From NCBI GenBank assembly GCA_002600635.1, contig CP021371.1, forward strand, positions 2,731,001-2,795,000: a DNA stretch of 64,000 bases, in the 5' to 3' direction. The translations under genes and the position numbers were made by a program. Of this stretch, positions 25,924 to 33,966 are shown in pieces. The notes under the pieces are model-generated. The model saw nothing but the letters and a program-made list of their open reading frames with translations. It was not told the origin of the DNA and did not search any database. Each line of letters opens with the position of its first letter. Position 1 is the stretch's first letter. Source of the DNA: Rhizobium sp. ACO-34A (GTDB taxonomy: Bacteria > Pseudomonadota > Alphaproteobacteria > Rhizobiales > Rhizobiaceae).

Positions 25924-27702
25924 TCAAACCAGCTGGCGGCCCTTGGCGTCGATCGCCGTCGCAACGGCCTCGTCGGTCGCTTCGTCCGGCAGCAGCATCT
26001 CGTTATGCGCCTTGCCCGAAGGGATCATCGGGAAGCAGTTGGCGAGATTGGCGACGCGGCAATCGAAGATCACCGGCTTCTTGACGTTGATCATCTCCAT
26101 GATGGCATCGTCGAGTTCATCCGGCTTGTCGCAACGCAGACCAACGGCGCCATAGGCCTCGGCGAGCTTGACGAAGTCAGGCATGGCCTCGGTGTAGGAA
26201 TTCGACAGGCGGTTGCCATGCAGCAGCTGCTGCCACTGGCGAACCATGCCCATGTACTGGTTGTTCAGGATGAAGATCTTGACCGGCGCTTCATGCTGCA
26301 CCGCGCAGGACATTTCCTGAATGCACATCTGGATCGACGCATCGCCGGCGATGTCGATGACGAGGCTTTCCGGATGGGCGATCTGTACCCCGATGGCCGC
26401 CGGGAAGCCGTAGCCCATCGTGCCGAGACCGCCCGAGGTCATCCACCGGTTCGGCTTCTCGAAACCGAAGAACTGCGCGGCCCACATCTGGTGCTGGCCG
26501 ACTTCGGTGGTGATGTAGGTGTCGCGATCCTTCGTCAGATGGTACAGCCGCTCGATGGCATATTGCGGCATGATGACGTCCTTCGACGGCGTATAGGCGA
26601 AGGAGCGGCGCGCCTTCCAGCGAGCAATGCTTTCCTTCCACTCTGCCGTCTGGGCCGCCTCGGGCTTCTTCGGCAGCGCCCGCCACAGGCGAACCATGTC
26701 TTCAAGCACGTTCCCGACATCGCCGGTGATCGGAACATCGACGCGAACGTTCTTGTTGATCGAGGACGGATCGATATCGATATGGATCTTCTTCGAGTTC
26801 GGCGAGAAGGCATTGAGACGGCCGGTAATGCGGTCGTCGAAGCGCGCGCCCACGCAGACCATGACGTCACAGTCATGCATCGCCATGTTGGCTTCGTAGG
26901 AACCGTGCATGCCGAGCATGCCGAGCCAGTTCTTGCCCGAGGCAGGATAGGCGCCAAGACCCATCAGGGTGGACGTGATCGGGAAATCGGTGAGCTCGAC
27001 AAGCTCGCGCAGCAGCTTGGATGCTTCCGGCCCGGAATTGACGACACCACCACCGGTATAGAAGACCGGACGGCGGGCATGCGCCATCAGTTCGATGGCC
27101 GCCCGAATGGCGTTCTCGTCACCCTGAACCTTGGGCTGGTAGCTTCTCTGCGCAACATGCGCCGAAGGCGGCGTATAGGTACCGGTCGCGAACTGGACAT
27201 CCTTCGGAACATCGACCAGAACCGGGCCGGGGCGGCCACTCTGCGCAATGCGGAAGGCCTCGTGGATGACACCGGCGAGTTCATTGACGTCCTTGACCAG
27301 CCAGTTGTGCTTGGTGCAGGGGCGCGTGATACCGACGGTATCGCATTCCTGGAAGGCATCGGACCCGATCAGGCTCGTCGGAACCTGGCCGGAAATGCAG
27401 ACCAGCGGGATCGAGTCCATCAAGGCGTCCTGCAGCGGTGTAACGGCATTTGTCGCGCCAGGGCCGGAGGTTACCAGCAGAACGCCAACCTTGCCTGTGG
27501 AGCGGGCATAGCCTTCCGCGGCATGCCCCGCCCCCTGTTCGTGACGGACGAGGATGTGCTGGATATCTTCCTGCTGGAAGATTTCGTCATAGATCGGCAA
27601 CACGGCTCCGCCGGGATAGCCGAAGATATGTTCAACACCGTTTTCCTTCAGCGCTCGCAGAACGATTTCCGCGCCGGTCATCTGATTGTCTTTACCCGTC
27701 AT
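25924..27702 (-). CDS. ilvI: Acetolactate synthase 3 large (catalytic) subunit
   Basis: First common step of branched-chain amino acid synthesis: condenses two pyruvates, or pyruvate with 2-oxobutyrate, using ThDP, FAD and Mg2+. The 592-aa chain opens with MTGAEIVLRALKENGVEHIFGYPGG a few residues after the start. The ThDP glutamate region (LVRHEQGAGHAAEGYARSTG), the FAD-binding middle domain, and the C-terminal GDASIQMCIQEM (metal-ThDP) motif are present. Three in-frame ATGs compete: 27714, 27702 and 27681. I use 27702, preceded by GGAAACAGG. Expression is controlled by the leader-peptide attenuator just upstream, so it should rise when charged branched-chain tRNAs are scarce. Confidence 0.95.
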   Translation of the reverse strand: MTGKDNQMTGAEIVLRALKENGVEHIFGYPGGAVLPIYDEIFQQEDIQHILVRHEQGAGHAAEGYARSTGKVGVLLVTSGPGATNAVTPLQDALMDSIPLVCISGQVPTSLIGSDAFQECDTVGITRPCTKHNWLVKDVNELAGVIHEAFRIAQSGRPGPVLVDVPKDVQFATGTYTPPSAHVAQRSYQPKVQGDENAIRAAIELMAHARRPVFYTGGGVVNSGPEASKLLRELVELTDFPITSTLMGLGAYPASGKNWLGMLGMHGSYEANMAMHDCDVMVCVGARFDDRITGRLNAFSPNSKKIHIDIDPSSINKNVRVDVPITGDVGNVLEDMVRLWRALPKKPEAAQTAEWKESIARWKARRSFAYTPSKDVIMPQYAIERLYHLTKDRDTYITTEVGQHQMWAAQFFGFEKPNRWMTSGGLGTMGYGFPAAIGVQIAHPESLVIDIAGDASIQMCIQEMSCAVQHEAPVKIFILNNQYMGMVRQWQQLLHGNRLSNSYTEAMPDFVKLAEAYGAVGLRCDKPDELDDAIMEMINVKKPVIFDCRVANLANCFPMIPSGKAHNEMLLPDEATDEAVATAIDAKGRQLV

Positions 27703-27757
27703 GCCTGTTTCCATCTGCCTAGGGATTTTTTTGAGAGCCGTAGCCCGGTTTTGGCCA

Positions 27758-27783
27758 TAAAAAAAGGCCCCTTTGAGGAGCCT
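27758..27783 (-). terminator. Attenuator terminator of ilvI-ilvN
   Basis: On the minus strand AGGCTCC, a five-base loop, then GGGGCCT (one G-U pair) precedes seven T residues. It lies between the branched-chain leader peptide and ilvI, about 55 bases before the ilvI start, and is the classical rho-independent attenuator position. Confidence 0.88.
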
Positions 27784-27790
27784 GTCATCT

Positions 27791-27840
27791 AGCGCATGGG
27801 TGGCTATCGCCGGATGGTTACACCATCCTGCCCATGCGCT
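27791..27840 (-). promoter_or_regulatory. Pause/anti-antiterminator stem of the ilv leader
   Basis: AGCGCATGGG (minus strand, 27840-27831) and CCCATGCGCT (27800-27791) form a perfect 10-bp stem enclosing a smaller GGATGG/CCATCC hairpin. The 5' arm lies inside leader-peptide codons directly after Leu-Ile-Val-Val, so a ribosome stalled at those codons would prevent this stem from forming. Confidence 0.75.
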
Positions 27841-27874
27841 TTCCCACCACAATAAGAGCCTTCGAATTTTTCAT
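27818..27874 (-). CDS. ilvL: ilv leader peptide (branched-chain attenuation)
   Basis: An 18-codon reading frame, MKNSKALIVVGKRMGRMV, lies upstream of ilvI and ends within the attenuator stem. Four consecutive regulatory codons at positions 7-10 (Leu, Ile, Val, Val) are the hallmark of ilv leader peptides: translation speed here reports the supply of all three charged tRNAs. No Shine-Dalgarno precedes the ATG; instead a promoter with -35 TTGACG and -10 TATCAC places the transcription start at or one base before the ATG, so the peptide is probably translated from a leaderless mRNA, as is known for trpL of Sinorhizobium meliloti. The stalling model follows from general knowledge of attenuation; the antiterminator pairing itself I could not resolve by eye. 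Confidence 0.85.
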   Translation of the reverse strand: MKNSKALIVVGKRMGRMV

Positions 27875-27881
27875 GACACGT

Positions 27882-27909
27882 GTGATAACACAAATCGAAA
27901 AAGCGTCAA
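27882..27909 (-). promoter_or_regulatory. Promoter of ilvL-ilvI-ilvN
   Basis: On the minus strand TTGACG (27909-27904) and TATCAC (27887-27882) are 16 bases apart. The predicted start is at about 27875, coinciding with the leader-peptide ATG. Confidence 0.65.
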
Positions 27910-28040
27910 CGCATCAAATGACAAAAAACGGCGCGGAATAAGACAGAAAAGACCACGCTTTCGGAAAATTCGGCCGTTGCGATATACCCGCCGTTAAGCC
28001 CCGAGCGTTTACATTACCTCCCCGAGCAGGGAGCCCCTTA

Positions 28041-30203
28041 TTGCGTAACGACGATCTCAAGACTTCCGGCAGCGCTGGCGAACAGGATCGCCGCGACCGC
28101 ATGCATCCGGGCTATCGCATGCTCGGGCGCGTCGTCGCCTGCAATGGTTCCCGCGCCACCATATCCGCCGTGGCGGAGGAAGGATCGACAGATCTTACCG
28201 AACTCTGGTCCGTCGGGCGGCTGATTTCGATCAGTGTCGGCGAAAACCGCGTCGTGGCGCTGGCCTATTCGATGCAAACCGGCTCCCGAGATTGGGGCGA
28301 AGAGGCAGACAACTATTTCCTGATCGAGGTCGAACTGCTCGGAGAGGTCCACAAGGGCGCCCGCGGGCAGGACGAGTTCTCGACCGGCATTTCACGTTAT
28401 CCCTATCTCGGCGCCGTCGCCCACCGCATACGCGCTGCCGACCTCCTGCGCATCTACGACAGCCGCAAGGGTTCCTCCTGCGCCATCGGCAAGCTCACGC
28501 AGGACGAAAGCATCGACGCGACGATTCACATTCCCTCGATGCTTTCCAAGCATTTCGCCGTCGTCGGCTCCACCGGCGTCGGCAAGTCGACGGCCGTTTC
28601 TCTTCTGCTGCGCAAGGCGATCGAGGCCGATCCGAAATTGCGCGTCCTCATCCTCGACCCGCACAACGAATTCGCTGCCGCCTTCCCCGAGCATGCTGTG
28701 GTCGTCGATACCGACACGCTGGACCTACCCTTCTGGCTGATGAAGCTCGAGGAGTTCGCCGAAGTGCTGTTCCGCGGCCGCCCGCCGGTACCGGAGGAAC
28801 TCGACATTCTCCGCGATCTCATGCCTGAAGCGAAGCGCGCCTTCCGCGGCAACGAGTCCGCCCTGATGCGCCGTTCGTCGGACAAGAGCTCGATCACCGC
28901 CGATACGCCGGTGCCTTACCGCATGGCCGACCTTCTGGCGCTGATCGACGACCGCATCGGCCGGCTGGAAGGCCGCGGCGACAAGCCGTTCATGCGTGCG
29001 CTGAAGATGCGCATCATGTCGGCGATCAACGATCCGCGTTACCACTTCATGTTCTCCAACAACACGATCAGCGACACGATCATGGAGACGATTGCGGAAA
29101 TCTTCCGCATTCCGGGAGATGACAGGCCGATCTGCACCTTCCAGCTCGCCGGCATCCCGTCAGAAGTGGTGAATTCCGTCGCCTCGGTTCTCTGCCGCAT
29201 GGCCTTCGAACTGGCGCTCTGGTCAAACGGCGCGATCCACATGCTCGTCGTCTGCGAAGAGGCGCATCGCTACATTCCGTCCGACCCAAGCCTCGGCTTC
29301 TTCCCGACGCGGCAAGCCATCGCCCGCATCGCCAAGGAAGGCCGCAAGTACGGCGTATCGCTCGGCATCATCACGCAGCGCCCCGGCGAACTCGACCAGA
29401 CGATCCTGTCGCAGTGCTCGACCCTCTTCGCCATGCGCCTGACCAACGACCGGGACCAGGAAATCATCCGTTCCGCCATCCCGGATTCCTCGATCTCCAC
29501 CACGAGCTTCATTTCCTCGATCGGCAATGGCGAGGCGATCGCATTCGGCGAAGCGATTGCCGTGCCGATGCGCATGCGCTTTTCGCGCGTCGACAGTAGC
29601 CATCTGCCAAAGGCCAATGGTGCGGTCGCCAAGCACAGCGAGGAAAACCCCGATACCGTTGATCTCAGGTCGATCATCGCCCGCATGCGCTCCGTGAGCG
29701 CGCCGGACATTTCCTCCTTCCAGCAGAGTTTCGAGACATCATTCCCGGGTAATAGGCCGGAAGAGAATCCGAGAAGTTTTACCGACATCACGCCGCCTTC
29801 TCTGGAGCCGGACGAGGACGATTTGGAGATCCCGACCCATCTCGGCCCCAACGCCACCTTCGATGAAATCCGGCAGACGCTTTTGGCACCTGAGCATGCT
29901 GCCCCGGCAACCCACCCTGTTTCTGCCGTTGCGCCGGAACCGCCGCCGGCGGTGGAGCCCTACCGCCCCGACATGCTGCCCGTCAGCAGGTTTGAGGAAG
30001 AACGAGCAGCTCTGCAACGCGAAGGCATATTCCCGCAGCCGCCACGAGAGCGGGACGAACCGGCGCCCTATTCAAGCATCCGCTCGCAAGAGCCTTCGGC
30101 ACCCGCCAACCCTTCCTTCGGCAGCACGCTGCGCCGCGAGGGCAGCTCCCTTCGCGAAAGCATCCTGAAGAAGCCGCTCTCCAGCCTCTACCGCAAGGAC
30201 TGA
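28041..30203 (+). CDS. HerA-type ATPase (DUF87 helicase-like)
   Basis: Hexameric DNA-translocase-type ATPase of 720 aa. An N-terminal HAS-barrel-like domain (about 22-150) is followed by Walker A GSTGVGKST (residues 176-184), an ILDPHNEFAAAFP segment, Walker B MLVVCEEAHRY (401-411), and the arginine-finger/sensor region GIITQRPGELDQTILSQCST. Residues about 545-720 are a Pro/Glu-rich, probably disordered extension. The TTG start at 28041 has AGGGAG upstream. HerA proteins usually work with the NurA nuclease in end resection or defence, but no NurA, Sir2 or DUF4297 gene adjoins it, so it may act alone or with a distant partner. The 3' end overlaps convergent miaA by 16 bases. Confidence 0.87.
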   Translation: MRNDDLKTSGSAGEQDRRDRMHPGYRMLGRVVACNGSRATISAVAEEGSTDLTELWSVGRLISISVGENRVVALAYSMQTGSRDWGEEADNYFLIEVELLGEVHKGARGQDEFSTGISRYPYLGAVAHRIRAADLLRIYDSRKGSSCAIGKLTQDESIDATIHIPSMLSKHFAVVGSTGVGKSTAVSLLLRKAIEADPKLRVLILDPHNEFAAAFPEHAVVVDTDTLDLPFWLMKLEEFAEVLFRGRPPVPEELDILRDLMPEAKRAFRGNESALMRRSSDKSSITADTPVPYRMADLLALIDDRIGRLEGRGDKPFMRALKMRIMSAINDPRYHFMFSNNTISDTIMETIAEIFRIPGDDRPICTFQLAGIPSEVVNSVASVLCRMAFELALWSNGAIHMLVVCEEAHRYIPSDPSLGFFPTRQAIARIAKEGRKYGVSLGIITQRPGELDQTILSQCSTLFAMRLTNDRDQEIIRSAIPDSSISTTSFISSIGNGEAIAFGEAIAVPMRMRFSRVDSSHLPKANGAVAKHSEENPDTVDLRSIIARMRSVSAPDISSFQQSFETSFPGNRPEENPRSFTDITPPSLEPDEDDLEIPTHLGPNATFDEIRQTLLAPEHAAPATHPVSAVAPEPPPAVEPYRPDMLPVSRFEEERAALQREGIFPQPPRERDEPAPYSSIRSQEPSAPANPSFGSTLRREGSSLRESILKKPLSSLYRKD

Positions 30204-31111
30204 GCGGAGAAGGTAACGGGATCGATCCGCTCCCAGCTTTCATCCATCTGGTTGCGAAACCACGTCATCTGCCGCTTGGCATATTGACGGGTCGCAGTCG
30301 ATGCCAATTCGATGACCTCCTCACGCGACAGTTCGCCTTTCATCATCCCTGCGATCTGGGAAACACCGATCGCCTTCATCGCCGGCATTTCGGGAGAAAG
30401 CCCGAGCGCCAGCAACGCTTCGACCTCCTCGACGGCGCCCTGCTCGAACATGCCGGCAAAGCGCCGGTTGATCCTCTCATGCAGGAGCGCACGATCCGGC
30501 AACACCACGAATTTGCGAGCGCGGGCAGGATCGACCAGCATGGGACCGGCCTTGCCCTGAAACTCGGAGATCGACTGCCCCGTCGTCTCAAGCACTTCAA
30601 GCGCCCGCACGATCCGCTGGCCATCCTGCGGATTGAGGCGTTCGGCCATCGCTGGATCGCGCGCGGCGAGTTCTCGGTGAAGCACCTCCGCACCTTCCGC
30701 AGAAAGTCGCCCTCTCAATGTCGTCCGGATATCATCGGGCACGGCCGGCATGTCGGAAAGACCACCGGTCAACGCCTTGAAGTAGAGCCCCGTGCCTCCC
30801 ACGATCACCGGCAGCACGTTGCGAGCCTTCAGCCGGGAGAGCAGATCCCCGGCTTCACGCAGCCAGTTACCGGTCGAATAGGTGTTGCCGGGGGGAACAT
30901 GCCCATAAAGATGGTGGGCAATGCCCGCCATTTCCTCTTCCGATGGACGCGCCGTCAGCACCCGCAGGACGTCATAGACCTGCATGCTGTCGGCGTTGAC
31001 CACCTGCCCGCCGAAACGCTTTGCGAAATCGAGCGCCAGCGCGGACTTGCCGCTGGCAGTCGGCCCGGTTATCAGGATCGCGTCGATATCATTTCCAAGG
31101 TTATCCATCAT
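30188..31111 (-). CDS. miaA: tRNA dimethylallyltransferase
   Basis: Adds an isopentenyl group to A37 of tRNAs reading UNN codons, using DMAPP. The 307-aa enzyme begins MMDNLGNDIDAILITGPTAS, with the P-loop GPTASGKS near residue 16, then NADSMQVYDVLRVLTARPS, the tRNA/DMAPP-binding VGGTGLYFKALTGG and the C-terminal RQYAKRQMTWFRNQ motif. The start ATG at 31111 has GAGAG upstream, and it overlaps the divergent serB start by two bases. The 3' end overlaps convergent herA-like coding by 16 bases, so this gene is packed tightly at both ends. Confidence 0.96.
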   Translation of the reverse strand: MMDNLGNDIDAILITGPTASGKSALALDFAKRFGGQVVNADSMQVYDVLRVLTARPSEEEMAGIAHHLYGHVPPGNTYSTGNWLREAGDLLSRLKARNVLPVIVGGTGLYFKALTGGLSDMPAVPDDIRTTLRGRLSAEGAEVLHRELAARDPAMAERLNPQDGQRIVRALEVLETTGQSISEFQGKAGPMLVDPARARKFVVLPDRALLHERINRRFAGMFEQGAVEEVEALLALGLSPEMPAMKAIGVSQIAGMMKGELSREEVIELASTATRQYAKRQMTWFRNQMDESWERIDPVTFSAQSLR

Positions 31112-32000
31112 GGCTCTCGTTGCCACGCTTATTGCCAATCCGTCAAATCCCGTTCTCTCATCCACCATCGCCGAAAAGGCCGCCGATGCGGTGAAGGCCT
31201 CCGGTCTCTACTGGCTCGCGGACGGCATCGCCTGCGACATCGCGCTCAAGGATGGCACGGACCTCACGGAAGCGGAAACGGCGCTGCGTGCCGCAATCGA
31301 GGGGCTTCCGATCGACCTCGCCATTCAGGATGCCGATGTCAGGCGCAAGAAGTTCCTGATCGCGGACATGGATTCGACCATGATCGGCCAGGAATGCATC
31401 GACGAACTGGCAGCCGAAGTCGGATTGAAGGAAAAGGTCTCGGCGATTACAGCACGTGCCATGAACGGCGAGATCGCCTTCGAGCCCGCCCTCAGGGAGC
31501 GTGTCGCCCTGCTCAAGGGCCTGCCGGTCACAGTCGTCGACGAAGTAATCGCCAAACGCATCACGCTGACGCCGGGTGGACCGGAACTGATCGCCACGAT
31601 GAAGGCCAAGGGGCATTACACCGCCCTGGTCTCCGGTGGCTTCACGGTCTTCACCTCGCGCATCGCCGCGACCCTCGGCTTCCATGAAAACCGTGCCAAC
31701 ATTCTGATCGAGGACAATGGCGCGCTGGCCGGCGCGGTAGAAGAGCCGATCCTCGGCAAGCAGGCCAAGGTCGACGCTCTCATCGACATCACCGGCAAGC
31801 TCGGCATCGATCCCGCCGATGTGATCGCCGTCGGCGACGGCGCAAACGACCTCGGCATGCTGGAACTGGCCGGATCGGGCGTCGCCCTTCACGCCAAGCC
31901 GGCAGTCGCCGCGCAGGCGAAGATCCGCATCGACCACGGGGACCTCACCGCACTCCTTTACCTGCAGGGCTATCGCAAGGCCGATTTCGTCGCACCCTGA
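31110..32000 (+). CDS. serB: Phosphoserine phosphatase
   Basis: Last step of serine synthesis, hydrolysing O-phosphoserine. The 296-aa HAD-superfamily enzyme starts MALVATLIANPSNPVLSSTI; an N-terminal ACT-like part (about 1-75) is followed by catalytic motif I FLIADMDSTMIGQE (D nucleophile near residue 88), motif II LVSGGFTVF, and motif III/IV IAVGDGANDLGML. AAGG lies 8 bases before the ATG, inside the miaA coding region on the other strand. It is divergent from miaA with overlapping start codons and ends at a strong bidirectional terminator. Confidence 0.95.
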   Translation: MALVATLIANPSNPVLSSTIAEKAADAVKASGLYWLADGIACDIALKDGTDLTEAETALRAAIEGLPIDLAIQDADVRRKKFLIADMDSTMIGQECIDELAAEVGLKEKVSAITARAMNGEIAFEPALRERVALLKGLPVTVVDEVIAKRITLTPGGPELIATMKAKGHYTALVSGGFTVFTSRIAATLGFHENRANILIEDNGALAGAVEEPILGKQAKVDALIDITGKLGIDPADVIAVGDGANDLGMLELAGSGVALHAKPAVAAQAKIRIDHGDLTALLYLQGYRKADFVAP

Positions 32001-32021
32001 AGCAAGGCCCGCAATTCTCAA

Positions 32022-32060
32022 GAAAACGGCCTCCGTGTATCTCCCACGGAGGCCGTTTTC
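32022..32060. terminator. Strong bidirectional terminator between serB and degP
   Basis: GAAAACGGCCTCCGTG and CACGGAGGCCGTTTTC form a perfect 16-bp stem with a 7-base loop, with A and T runs on both flanks. It serves converging serB and the degP operon. Confidence 0.92.
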
Positions 32061-32113
32061 TTTGGATGGTATTCCACTCCGATGGAAGCACCTATCGAAC
32101 CGCGTGACCGCCG

Positions 32114-33672
32114 CTACTCCAGCGGCACCGCGACAAGCCGCAGATTGCCCTCGCCGTCAGCCACCATCAAATGCGCACTGCGACGGCCCTCGCCCTTGAG
32201 GGCGGCCAGCATGTCGATGACATCCTTCGGTACCTGCATGAATTCCTGCGCCACCTCGACGATCACCTGCCCGACCTTCAGGCCCTTGGCCTCGGCCTGC
32301 GAACCGGGCAGAACCTTGGTGATGATGACACCTTCGACGCTTTCGGCAATCGAATAGGTCTTGCGGCCGGCATCGTCGAGCGTGGCAAGTTCGACGCCGA
32401 TGAGATTGTCGATCACTGGAGCCGAGCTATTGCCCTGCTCCTCGGGAGCTTGCTGATCCTCCTCGATAGTGCCGTCATCTTCCGGTGCGGCCTCGCCGCC
32501 GTCTTCCGGTGCGGCACCCTCGTCGCTCGCCGTCGGATCCTCCGACTTTGCCTGCTGTTCGTCTTCCAGGCGTCCAAGCTTCACCTTGACGGTTTCTTCC
32601 TTGCCGTCCCTGATGATGACGACATCGACTTCCCCCCGACGCTGCTCTCGGCAACGATGCGCACCAGATCGCGCGTGTCGCCCACTTTCTTGCCATCGAA
32701 GCCCACGATCACGTCGCCAACCTTGACCGGACCGTTCTCGACCGGTCCGCCCTTGACGATGCCACTCACGAGAGCACCCCGCGCCTTGCCGACAATGCCG
32801 ACACTCTCGGCGACGTCATCGGTGACCGGCTGGATGCGAACACCGAGCCAGCCGCGGCGGGTCTCGCCGAATTCCATGAGCTGCTTGATGACATTCTCGG
32901 CAAGCTCCGTCGGGACGGCAAAGCCGATGCCGATGGAACCGCCGCTCGGCGAGATGATCGCCGTGTTGATGCCGATGACCTCGCCGTTCATGTTGAACAG
33001 CGGACCGCCGGAATTGCCCTTGTTGATCGCCGCATCCGTCTGGATGAAGTTGTCGTAGGGGCCGGCATTGATGTTACGGCCGCTGGCCGAGATGATGCCG
33101 ACTGTGACCGATCCGCCAAGGCCAAAGGGGTTGCCGATCGCCATCACCCAGTCGCCGATGCGCATCTTGCGGGAATCGCCGAATTTCACCGACTTGAGCG
33201 GTGACGGCGGCTCGACCTTCAACACCGAAAGGTCCGTCTTCGTATCGGTGCCGATCAGCTTCGCCTTGAGCTTGGAACCATCCGGGAAGATGGCCTCGAT
33301 GTCATCGGCGTTCTCGATCACGTGATTGTTCGTCACGATGAAACCGCTCGGGTCGATGACGAAGCCGGAGCCGAGCGAATTGACCTTGTTGTTTCCGTCC
33401 TGACTGCCACGGTTCTTGAAGAAATCCTCGAAAAGCTCCTGGAAGGGAGAACCTTCCGGCAGCTTCGGCATTGGCGCATCGCGCTCTTCCTTGACGCTTT
33501 GCGACGTGGAGATGTTGACCACCGCGTCGAGCAGGCCCGAAGCAAGATCAGCAACCGAATCAGGCCCTTGAGCCCGCACGGAATTCGGCGCGGCGACGGC
33601 TCCCACGGCAAGGGCTACCCCGACCAGAAGTGCTGGAAGGAGAGAATGGCGCTTGCGGGCGTCGATGGTCAT
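32114..33672 (-). pseudogene. degP: Do/DegP family serine protease, frameshifted in a G tract
   Basis: Periplasmic HtrA-type protease and chaperone. The first part (32581-33672, 363 codons) has a signal peptide, catalytic triad H117 (TNNHVIE), D147 (TKTDLSVL) and S221 (GNSGGPLF), and PDZ1. The frame then shifts at a run of six C (32632-32637; six G on the coding strand): one more G would continue as EVDVVIIRDGKEETVKVKLG. The remaining part (32114-32584, 156 codons, GTG start) has a very acidic linker and the PDZ2 domain (GVIITKVLPGSQAEAKGLKV). As written, PDZ1 and PDZ2 are separate. The stop of the first frame and GTG of the second overlap as GTGA. A homopolymer sequencing error, a true mutation, or slippage are all possible. 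Last gene of the hflK-hflC-DUF2065 cluster. Confidence 0.85.
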
Positions 33673-33770
33673 GAGGCTTCCTCTGCGGTTCGGAAATCGC
33701 TTTTTGGCGACAGCATAAGGCGGAATGATGAAAGGTTAAATCAATTTCAGGCGAGGCTTCATCACTTGCC

Positions 33771-33956
33771 TCACCCGCGAATGAGCCAGACGAGAGCAAC
33801 GCCAAAGGCAATCGCGACAAGACCGGAAAGACGCAATTGGCCCTCCGGAATATCAGGCAGCAGTTTCGCCATCCTGACAAGCAAACGAGGGGCCAGTGCA
33901 TAGACCAGCCCCTCGATGATGAGAAAGAACGCCACGCCTGTCAGAAAATCCGACAT
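33771..33956 (-). CDS. DUF2065 family small membrane protein
   Basis: Protein of 61 aa (MSDFLTGVAFFLIIEGLVYA start) with two hydrophobic helices at about residues 5-23 and 45-60 joined by a basic loop (PRLLVRMAKLLPDIPEGQLR). DUF2065 proteins are routinely encoded between hflC and degP or near hflKC in proteobacteria, suggesting a role with the HflKC-FtsH membrane complex, though none is proven. It begins 10 bases after the hflC stop. A longer in-frame reading from 34022 overlaps hflC and is not needed. Confidence 0.88.
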   Translation of the reverse strand: MSDFLTGVAFFLIIEGLVYALAPRLLVRMAKLLPDIPEGQLRLSGLVAIAFGVALVWLIRG

Positions 33957-33966
33957 GGCGCACCGA

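Noticed and set aside
25828..27792. A 654-codon plus-strand frame
   Set aside because: It is antisense to ilvI/ilvN and carries only shadow composition.
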